Positions 35,370 through 47,900 of a DNA stretch of 64,000 nt are shown here, in pieces. This DNA comes from Arion vulgaris (taxonomy: Eukaryota; Mollusca; Gastropoda; Stylommatophora; Arionidae): the NCBI GenBank assembly GCA_020796225.1, contig CM036767.1, positions 21,148,927 to 21,212,926 on the forward strand, in the 5' to 3' direction. The translations under genes were made by a program, and so were the position numbers. The notes beneath the pieces are model-generated. The model was given only the letters and a program-made list of their open reading frames with translations, had not been told where the DNA came from and did not search any database. How positions within the stretch are numbered: position 1 is the first letter of the stretch; each line of letters opens with the position of its first letter.

Positions 35370-35740
35370 ACAGGTGCCAAACTCGGTCCCTAACAGCAAC
35401 ACACCATAGAAAGCTCACCACGTATGAAATGCTTTAGGAAGGCGGGGGGTCACCAGTAAAGATAGACTTGAACGAGAACATCAGAAGCAGTCTGCATAAC
35501 TCCATGCACCAAACATTTAATGAGAATGGAATACAACCAACCACCAAAAACAGCACACAATAAAAAAAAGATTAGGTACTAGAACCAAGGAAAGACCAAG
35601 AAAAAAATTGATAGACAGCATCTGTGATATCAAGACCACACTAAATAAACACAGACAAAACACAAGAGCGACTCATCTGGCCCTGGAACATAAATTAAAG
35701 CTCCCACCCCTACGCTTAACTGCAAGTGGTCAACCAATTC
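35370..35740 (+). mobile_element. LINE C-terminal fragment
   Basis: GTACTAGAACCAAGGAAAGA ... GACAGCATCTGTGATATCAA ends near GTGGTCAACCAATTCCATCA. The same element appears reversed at 40560-40770. Confidence 0.65.
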
Positions 35741-35929
35741 CATCATTCACCTGGGGAAAGACAATAGACTTATGATGCTGCTGTTCATTATCTCACACAC
35801 ATAATGCATGTGCTCATTCCACCATTGAGAGAAATAAGATATGATCATGTATGTCATATTGAAATATCCATTTTCTGTTGTATTGTCTTTGAAAGGGAAA
35901 CTTGTGCCCCCTGGACACATATGCTATCA

Positions 35930-36195
35930 TTTATCAAGCAAGCAGCCGCCGTGTGGTGTCTGTGCCCAAGGAAGCAAAGAATACTACCACTGCTGCCTAC
36001 AAGGCATGTTGTAAAAGGCGACTAATGTAGGACCTAGGGAAGATACCCTAGTAAATAAAAAAAAGCATAGCAGAAATCAGATGAGATGGCTTACTTGTAG
36101 GTGCATTACTGGCACAATGTACAATTGCTCTTAGGCTCAGATCACATACAAATCAGAGTGGTTAACAAGTGGTCAATATGGAGCATTCGAAGAAG
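35930..36195 (+). mobile_element. SINE family C, full length
   Basis: CCGTGTGGTGTCTGTGCCC head, AAAGAATACTACCACTGCTG, AAAAGGCGACTAATGTAGG, tail CGAAGAAG cut by the next element. Confidence 0.88.
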
Positions 36196-37570
36196 AGGTA
36201 GATCTATCCTCACCAAATGACGAAAAATAATGACATTTGCCATTTTTAGTTTATTGCATTTTTAGAAACTACATGCATTTGACTACAACTTCAAATTGTT
36301 TTGAACGTCTAAATCCCTTCGTGTTCATTACATGCATTTGACTACAACTTCAAATTGTTTTGACGCTAAATGCCTTCGTGTTTTCATTACATGCATGTTT
36401 ATGTGATCACCCTCCTCACAATTTTCCTTAGCAACCATTGTTTACACTTAGTTACTATGTTTCTACACTCCACCCCCTCACATAAAATGCGATTTAATTA
36501 TGAAAATTGATTTATAACAAGAACGATGACATATCCACTAAGGGACACTACTCTAATAATGTTAGATTCCCGCCAAAGTTCTCATGGAGACTAAATGAAA
36601 CCACTGGACATTTCTGAATGTAAAAATATATTTTTCAAACTTTTGAGGCATTGCTTTTGTCATTTGAAACGAACGTTGATTCATTATTTGGAAGGTAAAT
36701 TATACTAGCTAGATATTCATATTTAATTAAAAGTAGAATGGGTAACAAACAGAAGTCTGGTAGATCAAATAAACGAAGATTCTGTGGCAACAAATATTCA
36801 AGGAAGAAACACGAGATTTTCTAAACTTGGGCTTCCCAGTGGATACTATTCTGTGGAAAGCTGTAAAATCAAGGACACCATTCGAATAAATTCGAATAAA
36901 AGCAACATAGAAAAGAAGAAAACACTGAGAGCCATCAGAAAAGGCTTCCTAGATACCACAGAAGCCAGAGAAGGAGATATGTACACAACAGGTGGTCATT
37001 AGTAGCACTCTGGTAAGTAAAATAGTGGAAAGTTTTTGTTTTTCAAGTTTCCCGTCAATTGTAATTTTTGTGTTGTTGTCAAACTTTCAAACATGATATC
37101 TCAAACAATTTTTGTCTAATTGACTTGCAATTTGGCACATATATTCTTAGATATGCAATGCTTAATCTGAAGTAATATAATCTCAAACCAATAAAAATAG
37201 CTATATTTTCTTAAATTTATGCAAGTTTGATCAATGGAAATTTTACCACTTTTGGGAGTGGTATATCATTTAAATTCATTAAAAAAAAAGTTCTTTATGA
37301 AATTCAAATATTTTACTTCACATTAACCAACTGACTTGCGAACATGTATGCTAAAAATGAAGGCTTTCAAACAATTGGCTCCTGAGTAATCTTGTTTGAA
37401 AAAGTATCTATTTTTAGTAACGGTGGCCATATTGGAAGCCATTTTGCATATTAAAGAAAAATTTTTTTTAATCAGATCATTTTTAAAACCCTATTAAGTG
37501 TAACTGTGTGGTTTAAATTAAGCTGGGAACTATATTAACGATTATAGCCTTCCTGAGGATAGATCTACCT
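36196..37570 (+). mobile_element. 1.4 kb DNA transposon with perfect 17-bp TIRs
   Basis: AGGTAGATCTATCCTCA at 36196-36212 and its exact reverse complement at 37554-37570. Inside: a 60-70 bp direct repeat (CATGCATTTGACTACAACTT, 36275-36400) and a short frame from about 36739 (MGNKQKSGRSNKRRFCGNKY then SRKKHEIF), which may be the N-terminus of a transposase-like protein. No full transposase, so non-autonomous or decayed. Confidence 0.8.
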
Positions 37571-37599
37571 TAAGCAAGCAGCAAGGTATTACATACCAC

Positions 37600-38200
37600 A
37601 CAGGTCAAAGTGCAGGATACTGTCTAAATAAGACATCAAACTCACGCACTGCACTGATGAAATGGGCAAAGCACATTCCCCATATCAACTGCCCAGGCTA
37701 GGCATATATGCAGAGAGAACAGTTCATCCTTGCTTTTGGCTCGGACACATCACAGAAAGCAACAGTTATGAGAGACTTGGGGATGTGTTGAAAAGCAAGA
37801 GAGACAAGCGCAAACTCAGAAGTTCTAAAAGTAAAACACTTACCACTTGACCATCTGTAAAGACAAAAAAAGCTATATACTGGCAAATCAAAGTCTATTG
37901 GTCATCAGAGCAGCCAGGCAGATCTAATGTTGCTAAGGAGATGTATAAGTGTGTGCATGTTGATGAACAACCAAAGAAATTAGCCATATTCAACACTCCG
38001 ACTATAGATGTTTATTCCACACTCCCAATTATAGCTACTGTTGACGCATTTCTGTAACTATCCCAAATACCATCATGTCAAGGATCCAAGAAAGACTATG
38101 GAGGTTGGAAATAGCAATAGATTACATCAATTTGCCGTCTCAGATCTTCCAAAGCATGCAGTGAGAGACAAACACAAAAATTGTCCCGATAAAAGGCTAA
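37600..38200. other. Unassigned
   Basis: 37660-37850 has a + strand frame (MGKAHSPYQLPRLGIYAERT) without recognisable domains. Possibly a decayed LINE end. Confidence 0.3.
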
Positions 38201-38204
38201 AGCA

Positions 38205-38410
38205 GGTAAACCTGGTTCAAACTCTGTGCGGGTAGTTTGGAAGCAAATTTGATGCGCGTTGATTTTTATGAGCGGTAAAAATATCTCACTGCTCAGAAAT
38301 CAATGGCAAGCTACTGAATATATAAGTGGTGTCTAGAAAATCAACGACTCGTTCTGTGGTTTACTCATTTACGTCCTGTAAAGGATATGTTACGATTTTC
38401 ATTCATTCAG
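38205..38410 (+). mobile_element. SINE family B, head truncated
   Basis: CTGGTTCAAACTCTGTGCGG to ACGTCCTGTAAAGGATATGT. Confidence 0.82.
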
Positions 38411-38797
38411 GTAAACCTGACCAAAAAATATATAGAAATCTCTGGGCTACATGCATAATAAAAATGTACTATATAAGCTCCCTTAGCATGAAACCATCAA
38501 CAGGTTAAAAATTTTACTCTGCAGCTGTATCTATTCATCTGTAGCAGATTAGATCAATATCTACTTCTATGTAACAGACTAGGTCAGTGTTTATTTACTC
38601 TGTAGCAGGTTAATCTTGCACATATTTATTTCTGCTCCTCACATTAGGTCAACCATCTTATATGTAACTACTTTCCTGCAGCAACCTTCTCTCCGAGGTG
38701 TCGTGGACAGGTTGACTTTCAATACACTTATAATCTAGATTAGCCAACAGCATGTTCATGATTGGCAACTACAGTTAAGCCAAGTTACACACTCATA
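38411..38797. other. Unassigned
   Basis: Weak repetition of CTGTAGCAGATTAG-like words at 38525-38620. No gene seen. Confidence 0.3.
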
Positions 38798-39012
38798 TGG
38801 GGGTCTCTGTGACTAAGTGGTTACAACCTTTGCCTTGCGAGTCGAAGGTTCGAATCTGGGCGCACCGTTCTGTTCACAAGTGCATTTTTTCCAGAGACCC
38901 CTAGGATTGTTGCCGGAGCTACGGAGTTCGTATTTTGTGCAATACTCTCGGCAGGTGGCGAGCCATATGGGGCAAAACCCGGTGCAATAAAGTCAATCCT
39001 TCAGCTTTAAAA
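38798..39012 (+). mobile_element. SINE family A, best-preserved copy
   Basis: GGGGGTCTCTGTGACTAAGT (A box TGACTAAGTGG), GGTTCGAATCTGG (B box), AGAGACCCCTAGGATTGTTG, CTCGGCAGGTGGCGAGCC, GTGCAATAAAGTCAATCC, TTTAAAA end. Confidence 0.9.
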
Positions 39013-39136
39013 CACTTTTTTAAAACACTCATATCAGCATGTACCAGCTTGAAACTGTCAGTTGTTGACAGTATGAAGGAACTGGCATTAGACCAGCGCT
39101 CATCTCATAAATAAACCAAAGATGAGATGAACTCTT

Positions 39137-39304
39137 ATCAGCTGTACTTGAATGTAATGGCAATATCAGCTGTACTTGAATGCAATGGCAATATCAGCTG
39201 TACTTGAATGCAATGGCAATATCAGCTGTACTTGAATGTAATGGCAATATCAGCTGTACTTGAATGTAATGGCAATATCAGCTGTACTTGAATGTAATGG
39301 CAAT
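39137..39304 (+). repeat. 28-bp minisatellite, six copies
   Basis: ATCAGCTGTACTTGAATGYA then ATGGCAAT, nearly identical copies. Confidence 0.93.
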
Positions 39305-39483
39305 GTTCAAATAAGTCATGCCAAGAGCACAGTCACAGCATGCTTGTTCCTTTCAGTGATCTCATGCAAGTGCACTGGCTGCTAAACATGTGTGGGTAGG
39401 GGAGAAGACAAGATAAAACAGAAATGATTGAAGTTAAATGTATATTGTTAGAGCTAGAAGAACTAACAAAACTGGTAGAAACT

Positions 39484-39629
39484 TTAACTCCATGTGGACC
39501 AAACGGCCCACTATATGGCTTTGGGTTGGACACCTTTTTACCAGGAGCCACCACTAAAGGGGGTTTTTTTATTCTAAAAACAAATGGCTTACAAAAATAT
39601 GGCTTTTGCCCTTGTCCACTAAGAGTTAA
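39484..39629. mobile_element. 138-bp TTAA MITE, second copy
   Basis: TTAA 39484-39487 and 39626-39629. Ends CTCCATGTGGACCAAA and, reversed, CTCTTAGTGGACAAGG. Body shares GGCTTTGGGTTGGACACC and TTACCAGGAGCCAC with 31005-31139. Confidence 0.9.
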
Positions 39630-39814
39630 AACATAGCAACAGATTACCACATTTCTTTGATTATAAGAATGTTTCATCTAATTTCAGCACCACCAGATAA
39701 CATTTTTTAATTTATAACAGTAAACAACGAATGAAAATGTTCAAATATATCCAACAAATATTTGGTTATTTTATTTTTAAAGAAACAGAATTCAATTTAT
39801 TAACAAATATTGCC

Positions 39815-40435
39815 GAGTGGTTATCGGAGCCCAAATTTGGGGTGTAAAGAATAGAACCACTGTTACCTGCCACGCATGTCGTAATGGGCGACTAAGGAGG
39901 TTTGGCTGAAATCGGATGCACATGTCCTACACTTGTAGAAATCTATGCGTTTGGGGCCTACCAAACCAATGTGCAACGTATACACGTTCGTGGCAAATAT
40001 CAAACATATCACAAAGAGTGATTAAAATTGGTGGTAAAGAACAAACGCAAAGAAGAAGAAGAAATTAACAAATATTGATCTATTCTTTATCCCTGTTTTG
40101 TTTTTCAGCGTCAGGGGATGAAAAAAGAGGCATCTGGAGCGAGCCTTCCTTTGTAATTAGTCACGGTGGAATTTAGTCTTTTCTTTTGCGTTGTTCTTTA
40201 CGACCAATTTTAATCACTCTTTGTGATATGTATGATCTTTGCCAAGAACGTGTATACGTTGCACATTGGTTTGGTAGGCCCCTAAACACATAGACTTCTA
40301 CAAGTTTAGGGTACATGCATCCGATTTCAGCCAAACCTCCTTAGTCGCCTCTTCGACATGCGTGGCAGGTAACAGTGGTTCTAATCTTTACACCACAAAT
40401 TTGGGCCCGTAACCACTCGGCGGTCGAATTTAGTG
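39815..40435. mobile_element. Pair of SINE C' copies, + (39815-40060) then - (40175-40435)
   Basis: First: GAGTGGTTATCGGAGCCC to AAAGAAGAAGAAGAAA. Second is its reverse complement, to GGGCCCGTAACCACTCGGCG. They face tail to tail across about 115 bp and could form a large hairpin. Confidence 0.87.
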
Positions 40436-41100
40436 ACTCAGATATTCTTTTGATCCATCGTTTACGTGGTCATCCTCTGGGTCTGTTGAACCATTTGACC
40501 TGTTGTATCTTTATGTATTGTAGCACCGGCAAGGTTGCCACTTGCAACAATAGTCTATCCCCAGGTGGATGATGGAATTGGTTGTCCACTCTTGCCATTA
40601 AGTGTAGGGATGGGAGTTTTAATTTGCAGTTTCAGGCAAGAGGGTCGACATTGTGTTATATCAGTGTTTAATTAGTGTGGTCTCGATATTGTCTACCCAT
40701 CTTTTTCTTGGTGTTCCCTTGGCTCTAGTACCTGATCTCTTTTTATTATATGCTGTTATTGGTGCATGAAGTTATGCACATTCTGCTACAACAATAGCAT
40801 ATATTTATTTATCAGTAGATAATATTGGAAAATAAATGCAGATGACATAGTCACCACCTCCATCTGAACTTTCCTGATGTCTGCATTTGAATCAGATTCT
40901 GCTTCACATTCACAGAGTTTTTCCCTGTTCGCTATTAATTCCTGTGTAGTCAGAGTGCCTAATATGGCATCTATGACTGATTTTTACATGAATACTTGTT
41001 TTATTTATCATCAGTGTCCCTCAACATTCAGGTGAGCCTTGCTTCAACTTCTGAGGTACTTGTAATTTTGATCACTGAATAAAGGTTTGCTTACCTTAAC
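40436..41100. mobile_element. LINE fragment (-) and repeat E (+)
   Basis: 40560-40770, - strand: relative of 35480-35730. 40960-41090: repeat E (CCTAATATGGCATCTATGAC, CCTTGCTTCAACTTCTGAGG). 40436-40560 may belong to the LINE. Confidence 0.6.
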
Positions 41101-41139
41101 GCTTACTTACATCTTCTCATTAATTACACCTTAGATTCC

Positions 41140-41760
41140 AATGCCAACAAAGTATGATATTTTCAGCACACACTACAACTTCAAAATCTCTTCATAATAA
41201 CAAAATAATTAATGAAATCCAACACAGATACAACACAGCAAATCAAATGATAGGACAATGGCACCAATTTGAAAATGCAAACATATCACCATGAACACAA
41301 AATTAGCAATGTTCAATACAATCTTTCTCCTCACAATTATGCTATCAGTGCCAAACCTGGATGCTGACATCAAATGATAGAAGAAAACTAGTCATGACAG
41401 AGAAGAAGTGTCTACGCAGAATGCTGGGGATAAAGCGGAGAGACTGGTTGAGAAATGAAGACGACAGGAAAAAGTGTGTACAACATCAGTACTGAACTTC
41501 ATCAAGAAACAACAAATTAAATGGTTCGGCCACATTAGCAGATTACCAACAGACAGTACACCACAAAGCGCAATGTTGCACTGATACAACAGATACAAAG
41601 CAAAAGGCTGGCCACGGAAAACGTGGAGCTCAGAGATAACAGAGCAACGAAAGACACTATTTACAAGTATGAAGCGCACACAAAAGCCTGTTCTAGAAAT
41701 CTCTTCTTATCCTGAAGCTGTGAAGCAAAACAGGATTAGAGAAATGTAAAAAAATAAAGA
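41140..41760 (+). mobile_element. LINE RT C-terminus and 3' end abutting the LIN54 stop
   Basis: Frame-broken CYQCQTWMLTSNDRRKLVMT and KKCLRRMLGIKRRDWLRNED, then the AAAGCCTGTTCTAGAAATCT 3' end and AATGTAAAAAAATAAAG. Its last base adjoins the LIN54 stop on the other strand. Confidence 0.85.
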
Positions 41761-41947
41761 CTACGACTTACTTCTTGTTCTGTTAGCCAAATCTATTATC
41801 TGTGTAAGACAGCGGCCAAATTCTTCAATAATCATCCTTTCCTGGACAACAGGGGGCATCTTCATCCTGTCTGCCTCTTCTGCCTGTGCCAATAAGCAAG
41901 CTGAGGTCGCTTCTGCCACATCTGCAGTTATCAAGGCAAATGGTAAC
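41761..41947 (-). CDS. LIN54: LIN54 last recognised coding exon
   Basis: Acceptor TATCCACCAG. Reads [20 protein letters not shown], then [20 protein letters not shown], ending RTRSKS-stop. The end is not fully settled: AGAAGTAAGT just before the stop fits a donor consensus, so a short further exon is possible. A retroelement tail lies right after the stop. Confidence 0.88.
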
Positions 41948-44900
41948 CTGGTGGATAATTTAGAAACTATAATTGTAATCTCCATACAATTTATGCTGCA
42001 AGTTACACATAACATATATTGCAAGCTGAAAAAAATGAAAATCTTGGCTTATTCTTTACAGGACTTAGCCATCAACCATAGGAAACGAGTCGTTGATATT
42101 CTAGTCACCACTTATACGTTCAGTAGTTTGCCATTGCTTTCAGAAAGGTGAGAGGTGAGTTTTATTATTCGTAAAAATCCTGTTATGACACTATCTAAAC
42201 TTATTTCTTACCGCTCTCCATTAGCTGTTGTCACTGGTGGTCGTGATGGAACACAAGATATTTGTGATGATAGTTTTGTTTTTGCTGCTGTCTGCTGTTG
42301 AACTCGTACTTCCGCAGCATCAGCTAGATGCATAAGGGTTTTCCGTTCTGGACTCTCCTCAAAGTTTTTGCAGCCAACACATTTGCAGTAATTTGTGCAC
42401 ATAATTTTAGCCTGCGAGTGAAGAAAGGAAAAGTTACAGATAAATTTAGATGCAAATTGATGTTCTTTCAGTTAACATATCTAAACATTTTTCTTATTTT
42501 TACAAACACCCCATATCGACCCCTTGTTAAACCACCCTTTGTGATTTGTATGTGATCCGAGCCTAAGAGCGATTGTACATTGTGGCAGTTATGCGCATAC
42601 AAGTAGGCAAGCACATCCGATTTCTGTAGTGTTACTATTTTTTTCTCCTCTTGTGGGTCCGGCAACACATTGGTACCTACACATTCAGGTTTAAACAGTC
42701 ATGCTGAAGTTTTCATATTCTTTAACACTTTCAGCCCCAGCCCTTCAAAACAAGTTCCTAACGAATTCCCAGGGCAAAGGCAATAACTCCACAACATTGA
42801 GAAGTGTTTGTGAAATAAAATTCCTAACAATACAATTTCTAATCAATGTTTGAGATTTAAAGTCAATTTACAGTTAAATGGATGAGGTACTAGTTTGTAA
42901 ACATGTATGTTGTCAATGCCATGTAAGTTGGATGTAAAAAATTATACAAGTGAAGAAATAACATATTAATGACAATATTGAAAGTATGTTTCACTCAAAA
43001 ATGTCAGTTTTATTGAGGATAAATGTAAATTGAAAGGTTGAAAAGCAATCTCCCTTACAGAGGTTGATTTTACATGTGGGGCAGCTATTACTTGTCTCAA
43101 CACACCTTCTTGATGCAGTCCTCATCTTCATTTAGAAACACTAACTGCAGGTCTGCTTTCTGCCAAACAATTGAGTTGAGTCGGTTGATGGTTGACATGA
43201 ATGGGGTTTATCAGTCCTGTAGTTTCTGGGTGTTGCCTTGCCCTTTAAAGCCTGTGTGTTTGTCTGGGCATGACGGCCCTCATATAATCAAGACAGAGGT
43301 TCAACCTTGCACATGTCCATATTGTCCTCATGGAACGAATTTGGAATTAACATCGAGGTACAAATATTTGTTGATACTTTCAAATTGATTTCTTGACGCT
43401 ATATTTGACAATGCAGGCACATTCAACAGTTTATCGGTAAACCAAAACATTCTGTAGTAAGGTAACTGGTGAGTTAGACACATAGTTTACATAAAGAAAA
43501 ATATTGATGTAATCAAAAGAAACAGATGATCATGAAGGATCTGGTTTTTCTTGAATTTTCATAAGAACAAATGCGTTGGTAGTTAGCTCTGTCCAGTTCT
43601 AAAAAATACCTCACTAAAATCATGCGCCGTCACGGCATAATGACGGTAATGACAAATAGAGAATATTCCGAATCTGAATCAATGTCATTTGCAGAATCTG
43701 TTTCTTCACTAAATTGTTCAATATTGATAGTGCTCAGCTGTTGCGACTATTCTCTCTCAATTTTACAACCTGGGTTGACGGAGGGAAGTGGCGGTGTTCG
43801 CACCCATCGATAATCGTAATTCATCGCAACTAATAGTTCCGCAAACCACCGTAAACACTAGAACTAGCGTTGTATATTTTCACACGTAAATCTTGAATTA
43901 ATTATACATCAATCCGATTTATCCCCAATCTTGCCGGTAAATTTTCCATCAACTGAATCATAAATCACAACAAGTTTTCCGTCTCCGTCTTGGTCATCCC
44001 CTGCCTTGTACTCCAGGAACCATGTCATACATTACCGTTCTCTCCACACCACTGTGACGATTAACGTGACCAAAATATTTCCTCTTCTGTGACATGTTAT
44101 TTATGAGCCAATGCTTCTCCATATGCAAGTCTAGTAGGATGGCTGTGTTGTTTTCTCTACTCTGTCCAGGATGTTTTAAGAACTTTTCTGTAACACTGTG
44201 TTTCAAAAGCTTCAACCAACAATGAACAAGTCAAAAATTTAGGAAAATAATAACTGTTTTAAGAGGCAGAGATTTATTATATATGGAAGAGCTGGAAGAA
44301 ACCTCAAGAGACAGCTAATGATAAGAAGACTAGGCATAAGTTGGTTGAGGGCATATGCCCCAACCGAGGGTTAAAAAAACCCACAAAGAGAAGAGATGGT
44401 AGACATCAAGGCATACTACTCACCTCGTAACATTCACAGTAATTCTTAAGACAACCAGACCGTTTACAGTTACAACCCTTACTATGCTGCCTGTTGCCTT
44501 CAACATCTTTAGATTTGCCTGCAGAAAACATCACTATATATCAAATGAACTTACAAAAACAACGACACAAATTTCAATTAACTACTACAGTACCAAAGCC
44601 ACAGTAGCGTAGTTGTTAGTGAACTCACTTTTTAGGCTAGTGGGTCAGGCTAAATTCCAGTGGTATGGAATTTTTGCCAACCGTAACGGCTCTCAGGTTG
44701 ACCCAGCCTCAATTGGGTACCAAGAAAGCAAAGGTGGTCTGCGTGATGTTGGCAGACCATCGTGTGCAGACAGTCAATAAAAATACGGACCTAACACCGC
44801 ATTACCCTATATACCATGTAGTATAAAAATGGTAAGCTGCTGGAGGTTAGAAACTTCTATAGAGACATCCACTCATACCGAAACCTGCCCTTCTGGATCT

Positions 44901-47900
44901 TGTGAAGCATCGACTGAGAGTCAGATACAACAACTGCCCCAGTAAATGAAGTCCCAGAAATCCAATGGAGGGCAGCAGTAACAGCCTCAACCTCCATCCT
45001 CATACTAAAAGTAGTTGTCCTGTATGCCCCACTTCGCTCTGCAACAACCCTACCATGCGCATTACGTGGATATACTGTCCTGGGCATGCAGGTGTTTACG
45101 GTAATGAGAGAGCGGACAGGCTTGCATCAACAGCATCGATTGTTGGGGAGTTGAAGATGGATAAGGGGATATTCTTCGGTCTCTTCGAGACTCTCTGTTG
45201 GATGAGGACACTAAAATCGATGTTGAATCGATCAAGCGATTTAAGCAGTTTGGAATTACCCGTTGTTCAAGTCGAACTGGATGCCTGAGAGGCAGAGTGA
45301 GAGGTGTGTTAAATAGCGAGCCACAGGAACCATCAGTATGCATACTCTTCGATATCTGTTGGGGAGACTGAGCACCTATGGGTTTGCCCGGAGTGCAATG
45401 ACGTCAGTTTAGTAACCAATAACCAATAAAAATGGTTCCTTTACTTTTACTACAGTAATTGGTAAAAGTTGGTTATGGGTATACAACAAAAATTAAAAGT
45501 GGCAACCAGTACTCTCTCCCGTCTGTGACGCTCATGGCAACAACACATGCATGTCCTTCTCTGTTCTTGGCAATCCACTGTATTGTCTTCCAGCTGTGAT
45601 TAATTTCTCTCTGTTCCTGTTCTGTTAGTTTTGGCATTTAATACTTTGTCCTAGTGAAAGTAGCTTTCTTTAGGTTTTCACCACTTCCAGTGATACGAAT
45701 CGATGACTCTGTTAGCCCTAAGTGCCTTCCTTGCTGTTTCCATAACATAAAGTGTTTTACAGGATGAGATTGTTAGTCCCAACCCTAATCCTCAACCTGG
45801 AGGCAGATTTCAGTTGGAAAAATCCAATATTGGGATTCAAATCGAGATCACTAATCTAGGTCAGTGTACGAATGAGAAGGTACCATTTGGCAAGATTGCC
45901 AAATGTGGCGCTGTAACAACAAAAGAGGAGCCTGCATAGCTGAGAACCATCGTGCCGTTGAGGCACAAAGAAAACGAGCTGCGCAAAAAGACAAAACACA
46001 CATATCTAACATTGATCATGTGTGCCCCACCTGTGGTGGGGACTGTGTTCTAGGATTGGACTCTACAGTCACCTCCGCATACACCAGAAAGGTACAGCAG
46101 CACACGTTTGAGACTATTGTCATCATCGATTGCGATGGACGGCTATTACCAGTTTTCTTATGTAAATTTCACAAGAGTGTGGTGGTATTCACTAGAGGAT
46201 GGCAACTAAAATTAGAGGGCCTAACAGTGAAGATTAATGAACTGACATCACAGCACTCTGGGCAGACCTACAGGTGCTTAGACAGGATTCTGCTATGCCA
46301 TAAACTTACTGCTAGAAATTGACTTTCGCAGCATTTAAAATATTGTGATCAAATTTTTGGCTGGTTGCTTAAGAGTGCCGGCTACTCAAGTTCTGGTTAA
46401 CTAAGAATCAATTTGATTGAATCAGGGATATCTGGATATTTTCCCAGAGATCCATGATCTCAGTGTAGGTGAGTCCTAGTTCTATCCTAGAACCTAGTCC
46501 TATCAGAGACGGGCGATAAAACGTAGGTCCCGTGTTCAATTTGAGCATGTAAAAGAACCCTTGGCTGTTCAAAATCGAGAAGAGCAGGCTGGAAAGCCAC
46601 TGCCTAGGCAAAATTCATTAGAAAAAAGATATCTTCATCATCTTCAAAATTACATCAGGGATCCTCGCCAGTGCTACGGAGTACATGCACTGTAGCTGAG
46701 ATCTTCCTGTGTAAGAAAGAGATCGGAGCACACATGGTTATTGATCAAAGTGCAATGATGATGGTCCTATCAATCAATCAATCAATCAACAAACAGACAA
46801 GGAGGTATTGGTACAGACAGGGATCAGGGAAATCACCTTTATTTTTGTCCCTGGGCAAGCAGGAGTCAGGGGTAATGAGCGAGCTGATAGATTGGCTGAC
46901 ATGACTACGATATCTGAGAGAGATGCAATGGACCGAAATGCTATTCTTAGCGCACTGAGTCTTTCCGAATAGAGGAGTTTCAAGGTTGTGAATCCAGGTC
47001 GTTGACCAGATTGAGAGAGATGGAAGTCGATATTGGTAGAGTCGAAAAGAACTACAGACCAAACAAGAAAAAAGATTGATCAATCAATATCGAAATGGAG
47101 TGTTGGGTCGCTGGAGATTTTGTTGAGGCGGGGATCTGAGAACCTATGGACATGTCCAGAATGCTATGATGATAGTCCTCATATAACTGATCCCTCCATA
47201 TTAGCCTACCTTATCTATCAGTTGGGGGTTTGTGTGCCTTTAGGATTCTTCAGGCTATGTCAGCAGGAATCTCATGGCAGGTCTAACCAAGCCGAACGGA
47301 CTGACGGTGAAAGGCCAGACCAAAAGGCAGGGAGCAGGATGGGGTCTCATAAGGTGACAGCGCAGAACCCACTGGCGAGTGGTAAATGCTCTGGCTGCAA
47401 CCAACCCATCCCCAGCTATGGGACAAATAACACTTGTCCTCTCTCTCCCTTGAGGAGGACATTCTTTTTCTTGTCTTGTACTTCTATGACACTTTCCCTT
47501 AAGTATACAGGATTAAACTAGTGTCCAGGGAGCACACCCTGCATAAATGCCTGGGTTGGTGAGCCCGGCAACAGAAGGCTGAAGTCATCTAGAGTAGGAC
47601 GACTCCAGACAAACCCGGGAAGACAAATCTCGTCAGCAGGGGACTGCAACTGTCTAGAGAACAACCTCAAAAAAAGATGTCCCCAGAAACAGAATGTGTC
47701 AGCCCTTATTGGGGTGAAGGAATTGACACATACAAACAACTCAATGAACAGAGATCGCTGAAGAAGAATAATATAACTGATCGCCTGTGTGGTGCCGGGG
47801 CCTACGAGGGAAGCAAAGAATAGTACCACTGCGACATACAAGACATAAGAGGCAAATGATGTAGGGCCTAGGGAAACTCCCTAGTAAATTAAAAACGTCG

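Noticed and set aside
38798..38870. tRNA gene at a good B box
   Set aside because: It is the head of a SINE present in about ten copies; no full cloverleaf.
47033..47521. 162-codon open frame with Cys residues
   Set aside because: Its start is the LINE 3' end ([16 protein letters not shown]), seen in broken form elsewhere; the rest has no domain.
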